DNA of 52,075 nucleotides from CAZFBA01 sp964517135 (GTDB lineage Bacteria > Cyanobacteriota > Vampirovibrionia > JBFMGH01): NCBI GenBank assembly GCA_964517135.1, contig CAZFBA010000026.1, positions 1 to 52,075 of the forward strand, in the 5' to 3' direction. The stretch's first letter is position 1; each line of letters starts with the position of its first letter. The position numbers and the translations under genes were made by a program. Shown here one piece after another: positions 8,516-16,907 of this stretch. The notes under the pieces are model-generated. The model did no database searches. It saw only the letters and a program-made list of their open reading frames with translations, and was not told the origin of the DNA.

Positions 8516-10735
8516 ATGAATAACTTACCTGAAAACGCAAATAAGCATGATAATAATTTATACCCTTATCATAAGACAATTGCAATAGTTCTTATAATGC
8601 TATTTTCTTTTTTAGCAGGGTTTCATGACAATAGTATGCTTTATATCCTTTTATCTATGGGCATATTACTAATTCTTTTTCCGGCTTTTGTATATAAATT
8701 AACTTTAAACTGGCCGTATAATTTGTTTATGATCGTTGCTGTTACAGGGTTTGCCTGGTACAAAATAATAAACACTGAAAGTATACAATATTTTTTTTCT
8801 TATCAACAATTTTTTATAATAGCAGCACTGGTTGTTTTTGGTTTATTGTGCCTAGTTATTCTCTACAGAAAGCCGTTTGATAATGTTTTTAATAACAATT
8901 TAAGCCCTGAAAACAAAGACATTGCTCTTATTAAGCCGCTAATATTTAAGCTATCAATAGCGACATACTTATTGTTATCTCTTCTTTTTGTGTATCATCT
9001 TAATTATACGGAATATAATTCACTTTATCCTTTGTTTTGGCTGTTGTTAATGATTGCAGGAGCTGCTACATTTATTTATATAGATTTTAGAAACGATGTT
9101 GAGATATTGAAATATAGTAAAAAGAGTCTTATTGAATATGGAATAATGCTATTAGTATCTATTATCCTGTTTTTATACTATACACATGACCTTAATTTGT
9201 GGCTATATCTTGATATACCTGACGAGCACATGTTCTATAGAATGGCAGCTAAAACAGCAGCCGGAGCCGGTCCTGAAAATATCTTTTCTCTATTTGGTGT
9301 TTACGGAGACAACCCGGTATTACCTATTTATGTTAATGCTTTTTTCATGAAAATCTTTGGTTTAGGCAACTGGGGATGGAAAGCAGCCTATGCTTCATCT
9401 GCAATTATAACATTGTGGGGGCTATATTATATTTCTAAAACTCTTATAGACAGGCAATTCGCAATTATAGCAACTGCAATGCTTGCTTTTTCTCACTATT
9501 TTATAGTATTTAGTATTCATGCAACCAAGCAAATGGCTTTTGCATCAAGTGTTATAGTTCTTACTGCTGCTTTGATAATCACTGGATTAAAGAAAAATAG
9601 CCTTTTCTGGTTATACATTGCTGGCGTTATGTGTGGTTTGAGCTTCTATTTCCTGTATATTGCCAGGGTCAGCCTGCCAATATTGTTATTAACAATCATA
9701 CTTTTTATTCCATTTAAAAAATTACATCGTTATATATTGCCTGTATTTCTAGGTTTTTTACCTTTGATACAGATACATAGCAAGGTATATGACTTTTTTG
9801 ACTTATCTTTTAAACGAACAGTCTTCTTTCAGGGTAATGTTGCAGATCATGGTGTTTCAATTTATTCTGATTTAGAGGCATACTTAAAAGTTCTTTTAGA
9901 AAGTATCTTTAATAACCTGCTTAACCCGCTTCGAAGTATCTTTGTAAACAATGATTACTCTCACTTTGTAACTGGTCCTCTTTTAGATAGTATTACTGCA
10001 TCTATGTTTATTGTTGGCCTATTCTTTTTAATATATCTTGCTATTAGAAAAAACCGTAATGCTATACTCATATTGGCTTATTTTACTGTAATGTATATTG
10101 TTACAGCTGGTTTAACTATGCATGTCAAAAGCATTTTTGACAGCCCCAGTATAACAAGACTCTATTTTTTGCTTCCTTTTGCTGCTCTTGTGTCTGCAAC
10201 AGGGCTTCGTTTTATATCAGAAGCTATTTTTAAATCTAAAGATGCAAAAATAACCTTTGTTATAATGATTATTGTATCTGTTTTAATCTCAAATATCTTC
10301 ATAAAAGACTATTACAACAAGCATATACACTATAAAAAAGAGCAATCACAACTATTGTTATCTGTAATTCAAAGTTACCCTGAGGCAAAAGAGTTTATTT
10401 ATTTTTGCGATGACAGCTATAAAATATATTACAGCAGACTAAATGAAACAATACCCCGTTTTAAAGAGTTTCAGGATATCAACTTTAAATTTGTTATAGC
10501 TGATAAGATAAAAAACAAGACAGTTCTTTTAAAAAAGCTTGACCCTGGTAATAATGCCATTTTATTATTTAAAAACCCTTCTGATATCAGGCATTTTATC
10601 AATATTCAAAAACTTCATAAAAATTACAGGCTCAAAATTGCTGGCGGTGCTACTGATCCTGAATACTTCAGTATAACAGTGTATATACCTGCAAAATACC
10701 ATCATAAAAGCGATAAAAGCGTTTTGATTCGTTAA
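8516..10735 (+). CDS. Multi-membrane-segment glycosyltransferase-like protein (GT39/ArnT-like)
   Basis: A 739-residue integral membrane protein with many hydrophobic segments from residue ~20 to ~600 and a soluble C-terminal domain. The extracytoplasmic loop after the early helices reads YLDIPDEHMFYRMA, positioned like the acidic catalytic loop of GT-C enzymes of the ArnT/PMT/GT39 group, which transfer sugars from polyprenyl phosphates. The helix pattern that follows (NWGWKAAYASSAII, then FSHYFIVFSIHATKQM) also fits that fold. Acceptor and donor are unknown, and no lipid A or O-antigen genes are adjacent. The start has no strong Shine-Dalgarno sequence. It is separated from the MFS gene by a terminator and is probably its own unit. 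Confidence 0.7.
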   Translation: MNNLPENANKHDNNLYPYHKTIAIVLIMLFSFLAGFHDNSMLYILLSMGILLILFPAFVYKLTLNWPYNLFMIVAVTGFAWYKIINTESIQYFFSYQQFFIIAALVVFGLLCLVILYRKPFDNVFNNNLSPENKDIALIKPLIFKLSIATYLLLSLLFVYHLNYTEYNSLYPLFWLLLMIAGAATFIYIDFRNDVEILKYSKKSLIEYGIMLLVSIILFLYYTHDLNLWLYLDIPDEHMFYRMAAKTAAGAGPENIFSLFGVYGDNPVLPIYVNAFFMKIFGLGNWGWKAAYASSAIITLWGLYYISKTLIDRQFAIIATAMLAFSHYFIVFSIHATKQMAFASSVIVLTAALIITGLKKNSLFWLYIAGVMCGLSFYFLYIARVSLPILLLTIILFIPFKKLHRYILPVFLGFLPLIQIHSKVYDFFDLSFKRTVFFQGNVADHGVSIYSDLEAYLKVLLESIFNNLLNPLRSIFVNNDYSHFVTGPLLDSITASMFIVGLFFLIYLAIRKNRNAILILAYFTVMYIVTAGLTMHVKSIFDSPSITRLYFLLPFAALVSATGLRFISEAIFKSKDAKITFVIMIIVSVLISNIFIKDYYNKHIHYKKEQSQLLLSVIQSYPEAKEFIYFCDDSYKIYYSRLNETIPRFKEFQDINFKFVIADKIKNKTVLLKKLDPGNNAILLFKNPSDIRHFINIQKLHKNYRLKIAGGATDPEYFSITVYIPAKYHHKSDKSVLIR

Positions 10736-10771
10736 ACCTGACTTATTAAATAAAACAGGGATACTTTAAAT

Positions 10772-11509
10772 TTAAATAACACTGGATATTTCATCAAGTA
10801 TCTTTTTTGCTGCCTCAACCCTGTTTTCAGCCTGAGTAATAGGCCTACCAACAACCATAAAATCAGCACCCTGCTTAATAGCTTCAGCAGGTGTAGCTAT
10901 ACGGCTCTGGTCATTTACGTCAGCCCAGGCCGGTCTGATACCAGGGCAAAGTATCACAAAGCTATCGCCCAGTGTTTCTTTAATTTTTGCAGCTTCTCTA
11001 ACACTTGCCACTACACCATCCAGACCATTATTTTTTGCCAGTGTAGCCAGTTTTAAGACATAGTCATCAATTTGATACTTTATTTGCAGTTCTTCATTTA
11101 AAAAGGCTTGATCCAGACTGGATAATATAGTTATGCCCAGCATCACAGGTGGTTCTAGATCATTCTTTTGAGCAGTGTTTTTAGCTGTTTTCACTGCTGC
11201 TTTAATCATTTTTGAGCCACCTGTAACATGTATATCAAAAATATCCACGCCAAGTTTAGCAATATTGTCGCTGGCCTTGGCTACTGTATTAGGTATATCG
11301 TGAAATTTCGCATCAAAGAAGATCTTGCAACCTTCTGACTGAATTTCCTGGACTATTTGTGGGCCATAAGATGTAAATAACTGAAGCCCTATCTTAAATA
11401 TACCAATATAATCTTTTAATTCTCTTACCAGAGCAAGCGCATCTTCTTTTTTGTTAACATCAAGAGCTAACACCAGCCTATTTTTAGGGTTATTTTTATC
11501 TATTTTCAT
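10772..11509 (-). CDS. pyrF: Orotidine 5'-phosphate decarboxylase
   Basis: Decarboxylates OMP to UMP, the last step of the pathway. The 245-residue protein has the catalytic Asp/Lys/Asp motif as FFDAKFHDIPNTV near residue 65, the phosphate-binding end VVGRPIT near 225, and an early LALDVN strand. ATG at 11509 was chosen because GGAG lies 6 nt upstream; an in-frame TTG at 11530 has no support. It is the last gene of pyrB-pyrC-pyrF, starting 27 nt after pyrC stops. Length and motifs match the subfamily-1 enzyme. Confidence 0.96.
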   Translation of the reverse strand: MKIDKNNPKNRLVLALDVNKKEDALALVRELKDYIGIFKIGLQLFTSYGPQIVQEIQSEGCKIFFDAKFHDIPNTVAKASDNIAKLGVDIFDIHVTGGSKMIKAAVKTAKNTAQKNDLEPPVMLGITILSSLDQAFLNEELQIKYQIDDYVLKLATLAKNNGLDGVVASVREAAKIKETLGDSFVILCPGIRPAWADVNDQSRIATPAEAIKQGADFMVVGRPITQAENRVEAAKKILDEISSVI

Positions 11510-11536
11510 AGTCATCTCCATATTTTGCAAACTTTA

Positions 11537-12847
11537 TTATACCAGGTTTTTAGCAATATGACTATGAAAGTTGGTTGAATCATAGTCGATACAACCATTT
11601 CTAATCGTTGCTACAGCTTTGCCCTTTAGTTTAAAACCTTCAAACGGCGTATTGCGTGCCCTGGACTTGAATTCAGATGAGTCAACAATCCATTCTAATT
11701 CAGGGTTTATGATGCTTAGATCTGCAATAGAACCAGCAGATAAAGAGCCTCTATTAATTTTAACTACTGATGCCGGGTTACAACTCATACAGGCTATAGC
11801 TTTAGCTGGTGTCATAATGCCACTATGAACCAGCTTTGTGAGGACAAGGCCAACGGCTGTTTCCAGACCAACCATGCCAAATGGAGCCTGATTCATATCA
11901 AGGGCTTTTTCATCAGTAGTATGTGGAGCATGGTCTGTTGCAATAACATCAATTGTTCCATCTACTAGACCTTCAATAACTGCCAGTCGGTCTTCTTCAC
12001 TCTTTAAAGGTGGGTTAACCTTATAGCAAGTCTCATAATCTTTGAGAACTTCATCTGTAAGGGTAAAGTAATGTGGGGCTGTTTCACAGGTAACGTTTAG
12101 GCCTTCGTTTTTGGCTCTTCTAATCAGTTCTATGCTTCTAGCAGTGGTAATATGGGCAAAATGAATTCTGCCGCCAATAAACCTGAGGAGTTCAAGTTCT
12201 CTTGCCACAGCAATACTCTCAGATACATATGGTATTCCCTGCATGCCAAATAGAGTTGAGTAATACCCTTCGTTCATAATGCCGCCTTCAAAGAGGTAAG
12301 AATCCTCACAATGTGAAATAATCGGCACATCAAACATAGAGGAATAATGCAGGGCATATCTTAGTACTTTTGTATTGCTTATAGGCTTACCATCATCCGA
12401 AAAGGCCACGGCACCATTTTGCATAAGCTGATGCATATTAGTAATTTCTTTACCTTCAAGGTTTTTGGTAACTGCGGCAACGGGGAACACATTTGTATTA
12501 GCTTTTATCTGTGCAATGGCATTAACATATGTAAGGGTATTGACATTGTCAACAACGGGATTAGTGTTAGCCATGCAGCATACAGAGGTAAAGCCACCAG
12601 CCCTTGCCGCTGCTGTGCCGGTTTCTATAGTTTCTTTTGCTGTTCCGCCGGGTTCTCTGAGGTGAACATGCATATCGATCAGTCCGGGTGTCAGCCATAA
12701 ACCGCTCAGATCATACATTTCTTCTCCCTGAAGTTCAAGATTCTTGCCGGTTTCAGATATAAGATCTCCTTTAATGCGTACATCAAGGGTTTCATCTATA
12801 TTATTTGCCGGATCTATAACGTGTGCATTTTTAAGCAGCATGTTCAT
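11537..12847 (-). CDS. pyrC: Dihydroorotase
   Basis: Cyclises N-carbamoyl-aspartate to dihydroorotate. At 436 residues it is the longer type-I class common in Gram-positives and cyanobacteria, with the metal-binding DMHVHLREPG near residue 58, a later ATDHAPHT motif near 305 and SHCED near 178 for the second metal. The start at 12847 follows GGAGGAGG by 8 nt. It overlaps the end of pyrB by 17 nt, so the two are almost certainly translationally coupled. Type-I enzymes often associate with aspartate transcarbamoylase, which suits the gene order. Confidence 0.96.
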   Translation of the reverse strand: MNMLLKNAHVIDPANNIDETLDVRIKGDLISETGKNLELQGEEMYDLSGLWLTPGLIDMHVHLREPGGTAKETIETGTAAARAGGFTSVCCMANTNPVVDNVNTLTYVNAIAQIKANTNVFPVAAVTKNLEGKEITNMHQLMQNGAVAFSDDGKPISNTKVLRYALHYSSMFDVPIISHCEDSYLFEGGIMNEGYYSTLFGMQGIPYVSESIAVARELELLRFIGGRIHFAHITTARSIELIRRAKNEGLNVTCETAPHYFTLTDEVLKDYETCYKVNPPLKSEEDRLAVIEGLVDGTIDVIATDHAPHTTDEKALDMNQAPFGMVGLETAVGLVLTKLVHSGIMTPAKAIACMSCNPASVVKINRGSLSAGSIADLSIINPELEWIVDSSEFKSRARNTPFEGFKLKGKAVATIRNGCIDYDSTNFHSHIAKNLV

Positions 12848-13796
12848 GAACTAAACCTCCTCCTGTAAGGGTTAAACTGAGTAACGCCATTCTTACAGCC
12901 ACGCCGCTGGTGACCTGATCAAGTATTATTGAATATTCAGGGTTATCAGCTACATCGGATGCTATTTCAACACCTCTATTCATCGGGCCCGGGTGCATAA
13001 TATAGCATCCTGGTTTTGCGTTCTTTTTAATTTTTAAATCTGTCAGGCCCCAGAGTTTATTATATTCTCCTATTGATGGAAATATACCGCCTTTTTGTCG
13101 TTCCAATTGAATTCTTAGCATCATAATCAGGTCTGAATCTTTGATTGCTTCATCCAGGCAATAGTGTCTGGTTACTCCCATTTCCTCTATACCCATTGGT
13201 AATAGAGTAGAAGGGCCGACAACATGTACATCGGCCCCGAATTTATTAAGTAAATGAATATTTGAACGTGCAACTCTGCTGTGTAAAATGTCACCAGCTA
13301 TTGTAATTTTTTTGTCTTTTATGTCACCAAGGTAACGGCGCATCGTATGGAAATCCAGCAGTGCCTGTGATGGGTGTTCGTGGTTACCGTCTCCTGCATT
13401 CATCACGGTAATTTCTTTTCTTAGAGCTCTGATAAGCTGATGATGAATTCCTGAAGCGCTATGTCTTATAACAACAGCATCAGTACCCATAGCTACGAGG
13501 TTATCAACTGTGTCAGCCAGTGTTTCACCTTTTTTTACAGCAGATGTAGCTACTGAGATCTTTACAACTTCTGCTCCTAAGTTTTTTGCAGCAAGCTCAA
13601 AGCTGCAACTCGTTCTTGTAGAATTTTCGTAGAATAATAAAAGTACCACTTTGCCTTCAAGAAGTGGTACTTTGCTTACTGGTTGCTGTAGAAGATTAAA
13701 AAAACTGTCTGTTGTTTCCATAATAGTTAGGATTTCTTCAACAGACAGGCTTTCAATATCTACAATATGCTTTCGGGTCCAATTCAGGTTAGACAT
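12831..13796 (-). CDS. pyrB: Aspartate carbamoyltransferase catalytic subunit
   Basis: Joins carbamoyl phosphate and aspartate in the first committed step. The 321-residue protein has the carbamoyl-phosphate motif as ENSTRTSCSFE near residue 58, NAGDGNHEHPSQALLD near 155 and HPGPMNRGVEI near 268. The last Arg of the usual S-T-R-T-R motif reads as Ser; the rest is intact. No pyrI regulatory subunit gene is present, so the enzyme should not be of the E. coli allosteric c6r6 type. GGGAGG lies 8 nt before the ATG. It heads the divergent minus-strand pyrBCF operon facing pyrKDE. Confidence 0.96.
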   Translation of the reverse strand: MSNLNWTRKHIVDIESLSVEEILTIMETTDSFFNLLQQPVSKVPLLEGKVVLLLFYENSTRTSCSFELAAKNLGAEVVKISVATSAVKKGETLADTVDNLVAMGTDAVVIRHSASGIHHQLIRALRKEITVMNAGDGNHEHPSQALLDFHTMRRYLGDIKDKKITIAGDILHSRVARSNIHLLNKFGADVHVVGPSTLLPMGIEEMGVTRHYCLDEAIKDSDLIMMLRIQLERQKGGIFPSIGEYNKLWGLTDLKIKKNAKPGCYIMHPGPMNRGVEIASDVADNPEYSIILDQVTSGVAVRMALLSLTLTGGGLVHEHAA

Positions 13797-14054
13797 AAAA
13801 AAAACCTCCCTTTCCAGGATCGTTTTTTAACACTATAGTACATTTTTAGACTGTTTGCTCTCATAAATAGTAATATTATGTTTAGTATACGATTTGTTTA
13901 GTAATTTATATTGCTAATTATTTTACCATCATTTTTTAAATTTCAAGAGAAAAAATTTTTTTGTAAATTTTATTTTTTCTCAACATACTCTTGAATACCC
14001 GTATTTGTACAGTAGTAGTGATATTATGGCAGGTTTTATAGTTTGAACAACAAT
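13797..14054. other. Divergent regulatory region between pyrB and pyrK
   Basis: A+T-rich non-coding DNA that must supply the pyrB promoter on the minus strand. No PyrR-binding loop or terminator was seen on the pyrB side. The plus-strand promoter, leader ORF and attenuator of pyrK lie just to the right. Confidence 0.5.
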
Positions 14055-14083
14055 TTGACAAAAAGCAGAAAAAAGTGTAATCT
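14055..14083 (+). promoter_or_regulatory. Candidate promoter of the pyrKDE transcript
   Basis: A perfect -35 TTGACA (14055-14060) is followed after 17 bp by a weak -10, TAATCT (14078-14083). Transcription would start near 14090 and include the leader ORF and attenuator. Confidence 0.55.
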
Positions 14084-14116
14084 TTTATCAATTTAACGCT
14101 ATTATAAGGAGCTTGA

Positions 14117-14227
14117 ATGTTAGAAAGCTTGATTATGTTAAGATTATTTCTATATCATTTCTTAATATTTACAATATCAAAAGCTTTCAAATTATTTAAT
14201 GTTTCCTTTAGATATACCAGACGTTAA
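14117..14227 (+). CDS. Putative leader peptide of the pyrKDE operon (36 residues)
   Basis: A short ORF starts at ATG 14117 with AAGGAG (14106-14111) 5 nt upstream, a very good Shine-Dalgarno sequence. The TAA stop ends at 14227, 2 nt before the stem of an intrinsic terminator. The codons are U-rich, giving 7 Leu and 6 Phe in 36, and the end is basic (RYTRR). This geometry is that of the E. coli pyrBI leader. There, slow transcription at low UTP lets the leading ribosome catch up with RNA polymerase and disrupt the terminator. No such leader is known to me for this operon in this lineage, so the regulatory role is inference. A nonfunctional chance ORF is the alternative, but ribosome site, stop position and terminator all agree. 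Confidence 0.6.
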   Translation: MLESLIMLRLFLYHFLIFTISKAFKLFNVSFRYTRR

Positions 14228-14256
14228 GAAGAGAGGTTTAAGACCTCTCTTTTTTT
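14228..14256 (+). terminator. Attenuator terminator before pyrK
   Basis: AGAGAGG (14230-14236) pairs with CCTCTCT (14244-14250), then a run of T to 14256. It lies between the leader-peptide stop and pyrK, so it can only act on the pyrKDE leader transcript. A ribosome at the leader stop codon would cover the left arm. Confidence 0.85.
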
Positions 14257-14283
14257 ATGTTCAAAAAGATTAAAGGCTATCAG

Positions 14284-15069
14284 ATGATAACAGACAAAAC
14301 ACACCGGGCAAATAACACAATTAAGCCAGCCGGAACAGGCCATATCATTGACAATAAGAAGATTGCACATGACATTTATCAAATGACCATTGAAGCCCCG
14401 GATGTTGCTTACAACTCTAAACCCGGACAGTTTGTCTCTCTTCTTTGCTCAAAACTGGTTCTCAGAAGACCTTTCAGCATATCTAACGTTAAAGATAACT
14501 GTTTCCAGATAATATACAAGCTTAAAGGTGAAGGCACAGACTATATGTCAGGCCTTAAAGCTGGCCAATCTATAGATTATCTCGGTCCCCTTGGCAATGG
14601 GTTTGATCTATCTGCCAAAAGAGCTTTACTGGTCGGAGCAGGGGTTGGCATTGCTCCTTTAATTTATCTAACAGAAGTTTTTAAGTATAATGACGTCCCT
14701 TTCACAATGCTTGCCGGCTTCCAGTCATTTGTAGACATAAAAGAGCTTGCTATCCCTGAGTGTACACTGGTCACGGAGGATGGTTCCTCAACAGCAAAAG
14801 GCAGAGTAACAGACTTTATCGAAGAAAAAATTCTGAATACCCGCCCGGATAGAATCTATGCCTGTGGACCGCATGTTGTCCTTCAAAAAACTGTCAAAAT
14901 AGCAAATACACAGAAAATAGATACTGAAGTAGCCCTTGAAGAGAAGTTTGCCTGTGGCATAGGCGTCTGTATGGGTTGTATAATAGAAGTTTATGAAAAT
15001 GATGAAATAGTAAATAAAAGAGTATGTAAAGATGGTCCTGTATTCAAAGGGGAAACAGTCGTATGGTAA
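14284..15069 (+). CDS. pyrK: Dihydroorotate dehydrogenase electron-transfer subunit
   Basis: The FAD and 2Fe-2S subunit that lets class 1B dihydroorotate dehydrogenase use NAD+. It has a ferredoxin-reductase FAD fold with RRPFSISNV near residue 60, a nucleotide-binding glycine-rich loop VGAGVGIAPL near 115, and a C-terminal 2Fe-2S cluster site CGIGVCMGC near 225 followed by VCKDGPVF. The start at 14284 is preferred over ATG 14257 because AAAGG lies 7 nt upstream and because 14257 directly abuts the terminator T-run. The stop overlaps the pyrD start by 7 nt, fitting a 1:1 complex. Confidence 0.95.
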   Translation: MITDKTHRANNTIKPAGTGHIIDNKKIAHDIYQMTIEAPDVAYNSKPGQFVSLLCSKLVLRRPFSISNVKDNCFQIIYKLKGEGTDYMSGLKAGQSIDYLGPLGNGFDLSAKRALLVGAGVGIAPLIYLTEVFKYNDVPFTMLAGFQSFVDIKELAIPECTLVTEDGSSTAKGRVTDFIEEKILNTRPDRIYACGPHVVLQKTVKIANTQKIDTEVALEEKFACGIGVCMGCIIEVYENDEIVNKRVCKDGPVFKGETVVW

Positions 15070-16007
15070 TAACTAAAACAGAAATTAAAATTACACAAAA
15101 ACCCGATCTATCAATTAACCTAGGTAAATTAAGGCTTAAAAACCCCATTACAACAGCTTCAGGCACTTTTGGCTATGCTGATGAATTTCAGGATTTTGTA
15201 GACGTTTCATCCATCGGGGCAATTGTCACAAAAGGCATTACACTTAAACCCCGCAAGGGCAACCCTCAACCAAGGCTCAAAGAACTGCGTAATGGTATGA
15301 TTAATTCTATCGGGCTTGAAAATATCGGAATCAATGCCTTTATTGAAAAGAAACTGCCTATCTTACAGGAAAAAGATATTACCTTTATTGTTAACGTTGC
15401 AGGTTTTGCCCTTGAAGAATATATAAAAATTGCCAGCATATGTGAAACTAATGGTATCAAAGCCATTGAACTTAACGTTTCCTGCCCTAATGTAAAAGAA
15501 GGGTGCCTGGAATTTGGTACCAGCAGCGAAATTCTCTATCGCCTGGTCTCAATGGTCAAAGAAATTTTCACAGGAACCGTAATAGTCAAGCTTACCCCTA
15601 ACGTCACAGACCCTGTTCCACTGGCAATAAGTATTGAAAAAGCCGGTGCAGATGCAATATCAGCAATCAATACTGTCAGAGGGCTTGATGTCAGCGTATC
15701 ATTCGAGAATGGCCGGCTTACAAAGAAACTCTTAAAAGGCGGCATGTCAGGACCAGCTATCAAGCCTGTAGCCCTGAATTACATTAACACAATAAGCCAT
15801 GAAATTAATATTCCTGTTATAGGAATGGGCGGCATTATGCATTTCAATGATATGCTTGAGTTTATAGCTGTTGGGTCTACTGCAATACAAATAGGAACAG
15901 CTAATTTTACATACCCTGGCATTGCAGGTGACCTGATAGAAAGCCTGGAACAATTTTTAATCAACAATAATATCCCCTCGTACGAAAATCTTATAAAAGG
16001 AGTCTAA
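15063..16007 (+). CDS. pyrD: Dihydroorotate dehydrogenase, class 1B catalytic subunit
   Basis: Oxidises dihydroorotate to orotate with FMN. The 314-residue protein reads TASGTFGYADEF near residue 34, NVSCPNVKEG near 140 with the class-1 catalytic cysteine, VKLTPNVTD near 175 and a C-terminal MGGI/IQIGTANF flavin-phosphate site. Adjacent pyrK and the class-1 Cys (rather than the Ser of class 2) show it is the NAD-linked 1B form. The 7-nt overlap with pyrK suggests coupled translation. Confidence 0.96.
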   Translation: MVITKTEIKITQKPDLSINLGKLRLKNPITTASGTFGYADEFQDFVDVSSIGAIVTKGITLKPRKGNPQPRLKELRNGMINSIGLENIGINAFIEKKLPILQEKDITFIVNVAGFALEEYIKIASICETNGIKAIELNVSCPNVKEGCLEFGTSSEILYRLVSMVKEIFTGTVIVKLTPNVTDPVPLAISIEKAGADAISAINTVRGLDVSVSFENGRLTKKLLKGGMSGPAIKPVALNYINTISHEINIPVIGMGGIMHFNDMLEFIAVGSTAIQIGTANFTYPGIAGDLIESLEQFLINNNIPSYENLIKGV

Positions 16008-16008
16008 A

Positions 16009-16602
16009 ATGGCTTTAACAACAGTAAAAGAAAATGAAATAGTAGAGCTAATGATGAAGGAATCAGGGTGCATGCTGGAAGGCCATTTCGAGCTTAGCTC
16101 CGGTGTGCATACTGAAATCTATTTTCAGTGCGCTAAATTGTTGCAATATCCAAAGAATGCAGAATATGCTGGCTCAAAACTTGCAGACTTAATAAGCATA
16201 GACGTAGATACAATACTCAGCCCGGCTGTTGGTGGAATCATTATTGGCTACGTGGTGGCAAGAAGCCTCAATCTTAAAAGCCTTTTTGTGGAACGTAAAG
16301 AAGGTAACCTCTCTCTTAGAAGAGGTTTTAACCTGAAACCCGGTGAAAAAGTCTTTATCATAGAAGATGTAATAACAACTGCCAAATCAGCATTAGAAAC
16401 AGCTGCTATAGCTAAAAGCTTTGGCGCTGAAGTCAAAGGCTTTGGCTGTATTCTTGATCGCTCTAATGGCTCAACCGGTCTGGATATTAAATCTCTGTAT
16501 CAGGTTAGCCCTGTTATCTATCAACCCGATGACTGCCCTCTCTGTAAAGCAGGTATACCAATAGAAAAACCCGGCAGTAAGGCAAAAGTTCTTCACAACT
16601 AG
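16009..16602 (+). CDS. pyrE: Orotate phosphoribosyltransferase
   Basis: Makes OMP from orotate and PRPP. The 197-residue protein has the PRPP-binding motif as VFIIEDVITTAKSALE near residue 120 and the catalytic-loop region VERKEGNLSLRRGF near 93. AAAAGGAG lies before the ATG and pyrD ends 1 nt earlier. The C-terminal tail includes CPLC. It closes the pyrKDE unit; a hairpin with a short T-rich tract at 16660-16682 follows. Confidence 0.95.
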   Translation: MALTTVKENEIVELMMKESGCMLEGHFELSSGVHTEIYFQCAKLLQYPKNAEYAGSKLADLISIDVDTILSPAVGGIIIGYVVARSLNLKSLFVERKEGNLSLRRGFNLKPGEKVFIIEDVITTAKSALETAAIAKSFGAEVKGFGCILDRSNGSTGLDIKSLYQVSPVIYQPDDCPLCKAGIPIEKPGSKAKVLHN

Positions 16603-16659
16603 AATAATGTCAATGAAAAAACTGTATATTATTATCACAATGGTCTGTGATTATTTAAT

Positions 16660-16682
16660 AGGGGGTCTTGCCCCTGTTTTCT
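16660..16682 (+). terminator. Intrinsic terminator between pyrE and carA
   Basis: AGGGG (16660-16664) pairs with CCCCT (16671-16675), followed by GTTTTCTT. The stem is short and the T-tract interrupted, so termination may be partial. Confidence 0.6.
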
Positions 16683-16795
16683 TAAAAAGCAATGAAAAAA
16701 ATCGTATATATTCTCTAAATGTAATCAAATAAGGTTTACAAGATGTTAAAACAGTTTAAATGTAACATTTTTCAGGAAACAAAAGTTAACATATG

Positions 16796-16824
16796 TTCAT
16801 ACATAAAGAGATATACAGTATAAT
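16796..16824 (+). promoter_or_regulatory. Candidate promoter of carAB
   Basis: TTCATA (16796-16801), a 17-bp spacer and a perfect TATAAT (16819-16824) give a plausible sigma-70 promoter about 84 bp before the carA start. A small hairpin (GTGT/ACAC, about 16840-16852) lies in the would-be leader, with no terminator. Confidence 0.6.
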
Positions 16825-16907
16825 AAAATGGAATTGGGTGTGTGTAATACACTTATTGTATAACTCCTTAAAAAATGTTTATCACCTCTCTCCTGAAGGG
16901 AAATAGA

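Noticed and set aside
14257..14283. ATG 14257 as the pyrK start
   Set aside because: It lies immediately after the attenuator T-run with no ribosome site; 14284 has AAAGG at correct spacing.
16607..16735. Short ORF between pyrE and carA that reads like a small signal-peptide protein
   Set aside because: No ribosome-binding site, and the frame runs straight through the terminator hairpin at 16660-16682, so it is probably chance.
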